Source of the DNA: Phytopseudomonas dryadis
Lineage (GTDB): Bacteria; Pseudomonadota; Gammaproteobacteria; Pseudomonadales; Pseudomonadaceae
Assembly (NCBI RefSeq): GCF_004327355.1
Contig: NZ_QJUM01000001.1
Location: 248,001-312,000 of the forward strand
Length of the DNA stretch: 64,000 bases
Direction of reading: 5' to 3'
The notes beneath the pieces were generated by a model, which saw nothing but the letters and a program-made list of their open reading frames with translations, was not told the DNA's origin and made no database searches. This document shows, piece after piece, positions 57,356 through 64,000 of the stretch (positions within the stretch are counted from its first letter, which is position 1; every line of letters begins with the position of its first letter). A program made the position numbers and the translations under genes.

Positions 57356-57493
57356 TCTTTCGTGCTAAAGCCGCAACGATAGCCGCCGTTAACCTCTGAG
57401 TGGCTGTTGATGCGCGTCAACAGGCCTGCGGATGACAGGTGAAACAATACTGTCGCCTTGCCATCAATCCGTTCTTGCCGAGAGCAGAAGAAT

Positions 57494-58978
57494 ATGCCCG
57501 CTTGGATTCGCGATATTTCCCTGAAGCACAAATTCTGGGCGGTGAATGCCGTCGCTTTCATCACCACCCTGTTCCTCGTGCTGTTCGCCATGGTTCAGGA
57601 ACAGGACACCCAGGCCAACGCCGCCCGCCAGGCCGCCGCCAGCCAGGCCCGTCTGCTCGCCAGTTGGCCCGCTACCCAACCGCTCCCCGGCGACGCCAGC
57701 CTGCTGCCCTTCGCCAGTGGGGAAATCCCGCGTCTGCCCGCTAACCAGGACGCCCAGGCACTGCGCAGCGCGCGTGGCTGGACAGCGCTGCCACACGACA
57801 GGCTGTTCGGCAGCGACCCGGTCATCGGCGCTCATGTGATCGATCTCGCCGATGGCCAACGCCTGGCCATACTCGCCCACGGACACAGCCTGGCCCAGGT
57901 ATTCGCCGAGCGAGCGGGCAGCTACGCCATTGCCGTCGCGATTCTGATGCTGGCCCTGCTGGGCGCCTCGCAATTGCTGATCCGTTTCCTGCTGACCCAC
58001 CTCAACACGCTCAAGGACGTCATGCTGCACGTCGAGAGCAGCGGCGACCTGTCCGCTCGCGTGCCCCTGGAAAGCCGCGACGAGGTCGGGCAGATGGCCA
58101 GCGCCTTCAATGCCATGCAAGCCGGCTACCAGCGCGTGGTGGGCACGGTGAGCCAGGCCGCCTCGCGTCTGGACGACGGCACCGGGCGTCTGGCCCAGAG
58201 CATGAAGGAAGTCCGCCAGGGCATGCTCGGCCAACAGAGCGAGACCGACCAGGCCGCCACCGCCATCAATGAAATGTCGGCCACCGTGCACCACATCGCC
58301 CAGCACGCGGCCGATACCCGTGATCAGTCCCAGGCCGCCGATCAACTCGCCGGAGCAGGTCAGGCCGTGGTCAGCCGGGTCGCCCACTCCATCACCGGGC
58401 TGTCGACCGGCGTGCAGCAAACCGCGACCATGATTCAGCAGGTGGCCGAGGACAGCCAGAAGATCAGCAGCGTGGTCAACGTCATCCATGGCATCGCCGA
58501 GCAGACCAACCTGCTGGCGCTGAACGCGGCCATCGAAGCGGCGCGGGCCGGCGAAATGGGCCGCGGTTTCGCCGTGGTGGCCGACGAGGTGCGCAACCTG
58601 GCCAAGCGCGTGCAGGACTCCACCGATGAAATCACCAGCATGATCGGCGCCCTGCAGAGCGGCACCCGGGACGCGGTCGAATTCATGCAGGAAAGCTCGC
58701 TGAAAGCCGACGACTGCGTGCAGGCCGCCCATGAGGCCGGCGAAGCCCTCGCCGCCATCACCGGCGCCGTGGCGCAGATGCGCGAAAGCAACACGCAGAT
58801 CGCCGTCGCCGCCGAACAACAGAGCCAGGTGGCCGAGGAAATGACCCGTGCGGTGGTCGGTATCCGCGACGTCACCGAGAGAACCGTGCAACAGACCCTG
58901 GAATCGGCGACCACCAGCAGCGAGCTGGCGGAACTGGCCGGTGAACTGTCGCGGGCGATTCGCCAGCTCAAGCTGTAA
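57494..58978 (+). CDS. Methyl-accepting chemotaxis protein
   Basis: 494 residues: an N-terminal helix ([21 protein letters not shown], about residues 15-36), a short periplasmic domain of about 110 residues, a second helix ([27 protein letters not shown]) and a HAMP domain ([24 protein letters not shown]). A long cytoplasmic coiled coil with the signalling hairpin [42 protein letters not shown] follows. The periplasmic ligand is unknown; the domain is too short for a double-Cache type. The ATG at 57494 ([14 protein letters not shown]) places the first helix well. It is followed by a long nested inverted repeat. Confidence 0.96.
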   Translation: MPAWIRDISLKHKFWAVNAVAFITTLFLVLFAMVQEQDTQANAARQAAASQARLLASWPATQPLPGDASLLPFASGEIPRLPANQDAQALRSARGWTALPHDRLFGSDPVIGAHVIDLADGQRLAILAHGHSLAQVFAERAGSYAIAVAILMLALLGASQLLIRFLLTHLNTLKDVMLHVESSGDLSARVPLESRDEVGQMASAFNAMQAGYQRVVGTVSQAASRLDDGTGRLAQSMKEVRQGMLGQQSETDQAATAINEMSATVHHIAQHAADTRDQSQAADQLAGAGQAVVSRVAHSITGLSTGVQQTATMIQQVAEDSQKISSVVNVIHGIAEQTNLLALNAAIEAARAGEMGRGFAVVADEVRNLAKRVQDSTDEITSMIGALQSGTRDAVEFMQESSLKADDCVQAAHEAGEALAAITGAVAQMRESNTQIAVAAEQQSQVAEEMTRAVVGIRDVTERTVQQTLESATTSSELAELAGELSRAIRQLKL

Positions 58979-58980
58979 AA

Positions 58981-59138
58981 GGCATGCCTTTCAACAAGTT
59001 GGCGGCCGAGAAGAGCGCTGGAGGCTTGAGGCTGGACGAAATGCGGCGTTGCTCTTCTCGTCCAGCCTTCAGCGCTCTTTGCGGCTTCATAGCTGTTGTT
59101 ACCCGATCGCCGTCTTTCGAGGCGTTGAAAGGCATGGC
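58981..59138. repeat. Nested inverted repeat downstream of the chemoreceptor gene
   Basis: The outer arms, GGCATGCCTTTCAAC (58981-58995) and GTTGAAAGGCATGGC (59124-59138), match at 14 of 15. Inside them AAGAGCGCTG and GGCTGGACGA face TCGTCCAGCC and CAGCGCTCTT (about 59011-59079); the left inner arm has a 7-nt insertion. The stem begins 2 bp after the receptor stop and could act as its terminator. Confidence 0.8.
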
Positions 59139-59229
59139 CGTAAAAGGCTATGTACCCGATAGCGCGGAACAATTCGCCGGCCCCTCGGGGCCGGCCTAGA
59201 CTGGGCGCATCTGATACAGGGAGCCGCCC

Positions 59230-59427
59230 ATGAACGCACGAACCGCCACCTGGAACGACAGTCGCAACCAGGCCGACACCACCCAACTCGCCATCGCCGT
59301 GCCACTGCTCCTGGTAGCCTCGCTGCTGGCCGGTTTCGCCCAGCCCGGCGCGCTGCCGCTCGCCCTGTCGATGATCGGTGGAGCTGCCGCCTACGTGCTG
59401 ATACGCGCTGCTAGCCAAACACCGTAA
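59230..59427 (+). CDS. Small two-helix membrane protein, unknown function
   Basis: 65 residues: a polar N-terminus (MNARTATWNDSRNQADTTQ) followed by two hydrophobic segments, LAIAVPLLLVASLLAGFA and LALSMIGGAAAYVLIRAA. A good ribosome-binding site (AGGGAG) precedes the ATG. It converges on the thioesterase gene and the two overlap by 17 bp at their 3' ends. Function not recognised. The preceding 59139-59229 shows only this RBS. Confidence 0.65.
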   Translation: MNARTATWNDSRNQADTTQLAIAVPLLLVASLLAGFAQPGALPLALSMIGGAAAYVLIRAASQTP

Positions 59428-60208
59428 CGGTCTGGCGGCTGATGGCCAGCAACTCGCCGCTGTCCGCCCAGAGTGCGGCCGCCACATGCCCATAGCCATC
59501 GCGGGCATGCTCGATCTCGGCGCGATACAGGCACCAGTGCGCGGTGGTCAACGCCAGCAGCGGCTGGATGAACTCGATGGTCCAGGTCAGCGAACTGCCT
59601 GGCGCCGGACTTTTCAGATGCGACAGCAGCGCCGGCGGCCAGGCGTCGACCAGCGCCAGCAAGTGGGCTTCATCGATCGGTTCAGGCTTGTGCTGATCGC
59701 GAAAACGCACCCAGCCGCCCATTTCCCGGGCTGAAGAGCCGGTGAAAGGCATGCTCCCCAGCCCCCAGCGCATGGCCAGATGGCGGGTGAACTCGGGCGT
59801 GACCTGAGGGATATAGGGCAGCTCCTGGCAATCCGTCACGGCCTTGATGGTCGGCGCCGGTGCCGCCGCGACACTGACCGAGGACGGCCGGGGGGCGCCA
59901 AAGCTGCCCTGCACCAGGGCGACCACCTCACCGTTCTGCAGCGCCCGCCCCAGCACCTGGCTGACTGCCTTGCCCTCGCGCAACAGCTCGGCCTCGAAGC
60001 GGGTCGGGACATCGGCCGCCACCGGCCCGACGAAGGTGATCGCCAGCGAACGCGGCGCACGCTCGGCCGGCACCTGACGGCGCATGCAGGCATACACCAA
60101 TGCCGCCACCAGACCGCCGAAGCTGGCGCGTCCCTGGCCCCAATCCGCTGGAATACGCAACGCATCGGGCGTCTGGCGTACCGCTCGCAACAACTCGGAA
60201 AAATCCAT
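59411..60208 (-). CDS. Acyl-CoA thioesterase, double hotdog (TesB/YbaW-like)
   Basis: 265-residue two-hotdog thioesterase of the TesB-like HGG type. N-terminal hotdog: GRASFGGLVAALVYACMRRQVPAERAPRSLAITFVGPVAADVPTRFEAEL. C-terminal hotdog: DAWPPALLSHLKSPAPGSSLTWTIEFIQPL. It would hydrolyse acyl-CoA to free acid and CoA; chain length preference unknown. Three starts (60208, 60211, 60214 GTG) lie behind one GGAGG; 60208 gives a 5-nt spacing and is preferred. No genes of fatty-acid breakdown are adjacent. Confidence 0.85.
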   Translation of the reverse strand: MDFSELLRAVRQTPDALRIPADWGQGRASFGGLVAALVYACMRRQVPAERAPRSLAITFVGPVAADVPTRFEAELLREGKAVSQVLGRALQNGEVVALVQGSFGAPRPSSVSVAAAPAPTIKAVTDCQELPYIPQVTPEFTRHLAMRWGLGSMPFTGSSAREMGGWVRFRDQHKPEPIDEAHLLALVDAWPPALLSHLKSPAPGSSLTWTIEFIQPLLALTTAHWCLYRAEIEHARDGYGHVAAALWADSGELLAISRQTVTVFG

Positions 60209-60314
60209 CATCACCTCCCCGGAGAACCTTCGACGATCTTAGGGGATCGCAGCGGCCCGCCGCGAGCGCCACTTCGGTCAATAGCGAGGGGAGAAATGCG
60301 CGCCAGCAATCCGC

Positions 60315-61079
60315 TCATTCGGCCAGGCGGCTTTCCAGTTCGGCCAGAACGCCTTCGGCACGCCGTTCGGCGGCCAGCATGGAACGCTGCCACACTGGCA
60401 CCCGGGGCAGCAGATCCGGCTCCTGCTCGGCGCGCGCCAGCCACTGCTGGTGGTCATGCCAATCGCCCAGGGCCGACTGGGCCTTCTTCAGTTCCCGGAT
60501 CTGCGCGGCGGGCACCGCCGCCAGGTCAGGATAGGCTTCGGCGGTATAGCGCACGCGCTTGATCAGCAAGCGCAGGCGGTGGCCGTCATGTGCCGGGTCC
60601 TGCAGGGCGCTGGACAAGCGCGACCGCTGCTTGCGCAGGTAGCGCCGCACGCGCTTTTTCAGGCCGTCGAGCTGCCCGTCCGCCCGGGCCTCGTTCAAGA
60701 CCTGTGGCCACTCGTCGAGCGCCAGCAACAGCGCCGACAAGCTGCGGCTGCCCAACAGGCCTAGCACACCCTGCTGCCAGCGCGGCTCGCGCCTGTCCGC
60801 GGCGGCGTCCAGAGCGCACTGGCGCAGGTGGGCGATCAGCACCTCGAGGTCGCGCAAGGGCCCGCTCAGCCGCCCCAGCTCAGCCGCACGCTGCTGCAAC
60901 AGATCGCTGCCGGCCGCCCCCTTGAGGGGTTTGAGCAAGCTGCGCAAGCGGCGCAGGGCAACACGCAGATCATGCAGGGCCTCGCTATCGGTGTGCGCGA
61001 CCAGGCGCTCCCGACAGGCGTAAAGGGTCATCTGCTGACGCAGTACTTCGGCGCGCAGCTCAGGGACGAAACCAGCCAT
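60315..61079 (-). CDS. CHAD domain protein
   Basis: 254 residues. CHAD domains are helical, rich in conserved His and basic residues, and bind inorganic polyphosphate; proteins with them localise to polyphosphate granules. Typical pieces are HDLRVALRRLRSLLKPLKG, LSGPLRDLEVLIAHLRQ, DEWPQVLNEAR..KKRVRRYLRKQRSRL and DGHRLRLLIKRVRYTAEAYPDL. No CYTH (triphosphatase) domain is fused. It is leftward, 106 bp upstream of the thioesterase gene. Confidence 0.9.
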   Translation of the reverse strand: MAGFVPELRAEVLRQQMTLYACRERLVAHTDSEALHDLRVALRRLRSLLKPLKGAAGSDLLQQRAAELGRLSGPLRDLEVLIAHLRQCALDAAADRREPRWQQGVLGLLGSRSLSALLLALDEWPQVLNEARADGQLDGLKKRVRRYLRKQRSRLSSALQDPAHDGHRLRLLIKRVRYTAEAYPDLAAVPAAQIRELKKAQSALGDWHDHQQWLARAEQEPDLLPRVPVWQRSMLAAERRAEGVLAELESRLAE

Positions 61080-61123
61080 CGCTCATACTCCTCGCGGCCG
61101 CCGGCCTGGCGGCAAGTGATCGT

Positions 61124-63115
61124 TCAATCGGAACGGGTCAAACGCCATGGTAACGCCCGGCGCAACGCGCTCAAGCGTTCTCGCAACAGATGCGGCGAAC
61201 CGCTCTGTCCGGCATAGCGCTGGGCTTCATAGGCCGCCACGAATGCATCGATGGCGCCGGCTTGAGCGGGCAGCGCCAAAGCCGCCCGGGCGGCGAATGC
61301 CCGTGGCCCTTCCCCTGGCTGACGCCGCAGGCCATGACGCGCCAGCAGCCGCTCGAAGCGCAGGAACATCCGCTGCTGGCCATCGCGCCGGGTTTGCCAG
61401 GGCTTGAACAGACAAAGCGACAACAACGCCAGCAGCAAGCCACCGCCGCCCACCAGGGCGAGCACCAGACGGGTGACGTCGATACCGCCCAACCAGCGCT
61501 GCAACAGCTCGAGCTGCTGCGCGCCCTGGTAGCCGAGCACCCAGCGCTGCCAGCCGTAGTTGAGCCTGTCCCAGGCCAGGCGCATTTCGTTCAGCCAGCT
61601 CAGGTTGCGGTAGCGCAACGGCGAGAACGGAGAGCCCTCGAGAAAGCTCTGCTCGCCGGCCAGCGCCTCCTCCAGCCCCTGCTCTATCCGCTCGGGCGCC
61701 ACCTGGAAGGTCGGATCGACGCTCACCCAGCCCGTGCCGGGTTGCCAGTACTCGACCCAGGCATGGGCATCGAACTGGCGCACCTGCACGTAGTTGCCCC
61801 CCGGATTCAGCTCGCCGCCCTGGTAACCGGCAACCACCCGGCTGGGAATGCCCGCAGCACGCAGGACGTAGGTCATGGCGCCGGCGTAGTGCGCGCAGAA
61901 GCCACTGCGCGTATCGAACAGGAATTCATCGATGCTATCGGCGCCGAGCGGCGCAGGGCGCAAGGTGTAGACATAGGGCTGACGATTGAAATGCTCGAGC
62001 AACGCCCCGACCAGTCGCTCATCCTCCGCGAATTGCTGGCGCAGCGTCTGCGCCCAGGCCCGGGCCCGGGGGTCCCCCTGCTGCGGCAGACGCAGCCAGG
62101 TCTGCATGCCGTTCGGCGCCCCGGCCGGCTCGCGCAGTGCCTGCGGCCATGAGGTCACGTTGTAGAGCAGTGTGCGATCCACCGGGCGGCGACGCTGCAG
62201 ACGGAAATCGCCCATCTGCCGGGTGCCTTCCAGGTCGCTCTGCGCCACATCCAGGGCGAACAGCCAGGGCCGCGTACTGGGCTGCATGACCACGCTGTAG
62301 CGCACCGGCTCTCCCCTGGCCTGCCATTGCGGCGCCGGTGAGAACTGCGCCGTGGGCGACTGCGACCAACGCCGCCCATCGAAGTGATCCAGCGTCAGTG
62401 CGCGCCAGTACAATTGGCTGCGCGGCGGCACTTCGCCCGCGAAACTGGCCCGAAAGGCCAGCTCGGCGGAACGACTCAGTTCGGCGATATCGGCGGGCGC
62501 CATGCTGTCGGCCAAGCCCGTCACCCCACGCTCGCTGGGCACTGGCAGCGACCACAGCGGCCCCAGCCGCGGGAAGAACACGAACAGCAGCAACATCAGC
62601 GGCAAGGCCTGCAGCAACAGGCCGGCCGCAAGGCGCAGCGTCCGCCACGGCCGCGTGGCGGTGGCGCTCTGCTGCAAACCGATCAGGGCCGCCAGCAAGG
62701 CGCAGACCGGCAACAGGCTGAACAAGGCGACGAGCATGCCATCGTCGAACAGATAGGCCGTCACCACGGCGAAAAAACCCAGGAAAATCAGTACCAGGGC
62801 ATCGCGCCGTGTACGCATTTCCAGCAACTTGAGAACGAACGCCGCGATCAGCAGCACCACGCCGCCGTCCAGCCCCACCAGGCTGCCCCGGGACAGGAAC
62901 ACGCCCAGCATGACCAGCACCATCAAGGCGGCCTTGAGCCAGCGGCTCGGGTAACCGAGCCGCATGCGGTAGATCTGCACCCGCCAGGCCGCACAGCCCA
63001 ACCATAGCGCGACGACCCACAGGGGCAGGTGCACCAGGTGGGGAACGATCACCAGCGCCTGGGCGACCAGCAGCCAGGTCAGAGCGATGCGTGGAATCCC
63101 TTGGGCCACACTCAT
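61124..63115 (-). CDS. tgpA: TgpA-like transglutaminase, DUF3488 membrane protein
   Basis: 663 residues. Five or six N-terminal helices (residues about 10-180, DUF3488) lead to a periplasmic transglutaminase-like domain. Its triad is visible in SGFCAHYAGAMTYVLRAAGIPSRVVAGY (Cys near 407), FDAHAWVEYWQPGTGW (His) and SVDPTFQ (Asp). A further helix and a cytoplasmic DUF4129-type tail follow. It matches the essential TgpA of P. aeruginosa. The ATG at 63115 overlaps the stop of the upstream DUF58 gene (ATGA). Confidence 0.95.
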   Translation of the reverse strand: MSVAQGIPRIALTWLLVAQALVIVPHLVHLPLWVVALWLGCAAWRVQIYRMRLGYPSRWLKAALMVLVMLGVFLSRGSLVGLDGGVVLLIAAFVLKLLEMRTRRDALVLIFLGFFAVVTAYLFDDGMLVALFSLLPVCALLAALIGLQQSATATRPWRTLRLAAGLLLQALPLMLLLFVFFPRLGPLWSLPVPSERGVTGLADSMAPADIAELSRSAELAFRASFAGEVPPRSQLYWRALTLDHFDGRRWSQSPTAQFSPAPQWQARGEPVRYSVVMQPSTRPWLFALDVAQSDLEGTRQMGDFRLQRRRPVDRTLLYNVTSWPQALREPAGAPNGMQTWLRLPQQGDPRARAWAQTLRQQFAEDERLVGALLEHFNRQPYVYTLRPAPLGADSIDEFLFDTRSGFCAHYAGAMTYVLRAAGIPSRVVAGYQGGELNPGGNYVQVRQFDAHAWVEYWQPGTGWVSVDPTFQVAPERIEQGLEEALAGEQSFLEGSPFSPLRYRNLSWLNEMRLAWDRLNYGWQRWVLGYQGAQQLELLQRWLGGIDVTRLVLALVGGGGLLLALLSLCLFKPWQTRRDGQQRMFLRFERLLARHGLRRQPGEGPRAFAARAALALPAQAGAIDAFVAAYEAQRYAGQSGSPHLLRERLSALRRALPWRLTRSD

Positions 63116-64000
63116 GCGGCTGCTCCATGCAAGGCCAGGGCACGCAGGCACTGTTCACGGTGGCGCTCGCCGATATCCACCGCGAGGACGCTGCCGGGCA
63201 GGCTGAGCGCGAACGGCTGCTGGCGCTCGGACAGCAGCAGCACCCAATGGCACAGCAACGACAGACGACTTTCCACATCCCCGCTCAGCACGGCGAAATC
63301 CAGCAGCAGATCCCGCCCGCTCTGCGCGGCGAAATCCTTGACCAGCAAGCCCTGCCCCCGGGAGTAGGCCTTCCAGTGCAGGCGTTTGCGCGAGTCGCCG
63401 GGCTGGTAGCTGCGCAAGCCCTGGAAGTCATCGCTGCCCTGGCCGAGCGTGAGCCGGCCCTGCTCCCGCTCGTCCTCGCGGCCACCGGCAGCCAGCGGTA
63501 ACTCGCCCTCCAGTGGCCGTGGATAGACGAGCACCGCCTGATCCAGATCGACCCAGCTCCAGGCCACCAGAATCCCCAGGGGGAAACGGCTCTCCACCCG
63601 CAAACGGCCCGGGCGCAGCCAGCCGCGTCGGGGTGCGGGCAGGCTCAGTTCGCACTCGCAACTGCCGGCCGCCGGCACGTCCTGGCGCTGGGCCTCGGCA
63701 GGCGGCCAGGCGAGCGCCACGGCCTCATGGGCCCGTCCGCGGCTTTCCAGGCGCACGCGCAAGCGGGCCTGCTCGCCGGCGAACACCGCCACGCCACCAC
63801 CCGCGTGCAACACCAGGCCGGCAAGATTGCGGTAGGTGTGCAGGATGGTCACCACGAACACCGATGCCAGGAGAAAGGTCAAGCCATAGGCCAGGCTGTT
63901 CTGGTAATTGATCGCGGCCAGCAGCATCAGCAGCAGCGCGGCGATGAAGGCCATGCCCATGCGCGTCGGCACGATGGAGATGCGTCGCTGGCTGAGCTGC
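63112..64000 (-). CDS. DUF58 domain protein (partial, 5' end outside window)
   Basis: At least 295 codons. The sequence continues in frame past the window edge: LSQRRISIVPTRMGMAF precedes the ATG that could otherwise be taken as the start, and such a motif is internal in DUF58 relatives, so this gene is truncated. Two helices near the N-terminus (AFIAALLLMLLAAINYQNSLAYGLTFLLASVFVVTI) are followed by the DUF58 core with SYQPGDSRKRLHWKAYSRGQGLLVKDFA. DUF58 proteins commonly accompany MoxR ATPases, transglutaminases and VWA proteins; a moxR gene is expected just outside. It overlaps tgpA by 4 bp. Confidence 0.92.
   Translation of the reverse strand, partial: QLSQRRISIVPTRMGMAFIAALLLMLLAAINYQNSLAYGLTFLLASVFVVTILHTYRNLAGLVLHAGGGVAVFAGEQARLRVRLESRGRAHEAVALAWPPAEAQRQDVPAAGSCECELSLPAPRRGWLRPGRLRVESRFPLGILVAWSWVDLDQAVLVYPRPLEGELPLAAGGREDEREQGRLTLGQGSDDFQGLRSYQPGDSRKRLHWKAYSRGQGLLVKDFAAQSGRDLLLDFAVLSGDVESRLSLLCHWVLLLSERQQPFALSLPGSVLAVDIGERHREQCLRALALHGAAA

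Noticed and set aside
63112..63972. DUF58 gene complete with a GTG start at 63972
   Set aside because: The frame continues to the window edge with LSQRRISIVPTR, a stretch that is internal in relatives, so the gene is truncated by the window.

Overview
The window is a GC-rich piece of a Pseudomonas chromosome. The evidence is oprF with its sigX, cmpX, crfX and cmaX neighbours, oprI, ppsA/ppsR, thrH-cysB, TgpA/DUF58 and tamAB, together with REP-type palindromes carrying the GCTCCTACA core that is common in this genus. From memory of the P. aeruginosa PAO1 gene order, three blocks can be traced. About 1-18600 resembles the PA2527-PA2551 neighbourhood (mux efflux, tpx, tamAB, xthA, terC, acyl-CoA dehydrogenase, LysR). 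About 20090-46600 resembles PA1777 down to PA1750. About 47300-64000 resembles PA2853-PA2874. The organism is therefore a relative of P. aeruginosa with a rearranged order, probably a non-aeruginosa species of that broad group. No tRNA, rRNA, CRISPR array, prophage or transposase gene was seen.

Layout. 1-4237: an RND efflux pair (muxB-like permease, cut by the window edge, and its muxA-like adaptor). 4470-6211: an SMP-30/gluconolactonase-like gene preceded by a tiny aldolase-like remnant, then tpx. 6311-12394: tamA-tamB and a GNAT acetyltransferase. 12648-18596: xthA, a secreted PstS-OmpA hybrid, TerC, an acyl-CoA dehydrogenase and a divergent LysR regulator. 18809-19714: two small unknown genes. 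20092-25656: the oprF-sigX-cmpX-crfX-cmaX envelope-stress locus, then rraA and an alpha/beta hydrolase. 25777-29148: ppsA and its divergent regulator ppsR. 29173-38544: a LysE-type exporter whose 3' end is overwritten by a 270-bp MITE-like element, then the whole methylcitrate operon (prpR-prpB-prpC-acnD-prpF-prpD) for propionyl-CoA disposal, with two copies of a GntR-type operator.

38851-41907 is the most intriguing functional unit: a tight three-gene operon of an exported retropepsin-like protease, a membrane protein with a cysteine-less (inactive) transglutaminase domain and about seven C-terminal helices, and a RimK-like ATP-grasp ligase. It looks like a peptide-bond-making and peptide-trimming system with an unknown substrate. 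42110-46916: thrH, an unusual iron-sulfur-free CysH-like protein, cysB, a universal stress protein, a DAHP synthase and a small GNAT-like protein. 47315-53394: oprI beside an L,D-transpeptidase, tesA divergent from the ybbA-ybbP ABC system, and greB. 53690-64000: DoxX, an MltF-like lytic transglycosylase, TatD, a chemoreceptor, a TesB-like thioesterase, a CHAD protein, and the TgpA-DUF58 pair (cut at the right edge).

The noncoding DNA is unusually rich in small repeats: AAGCTGC-type heptamer patches (one 26-nt segment is identical in two loci), REP palindromes, an element flanked by 13-bp direct repeats, and two related MITE-like elements. Several sit inside operons or replace terminators. 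All calls come from reading the sequence; names and PAO1 comparisons rest on memory of the families, not on a search.
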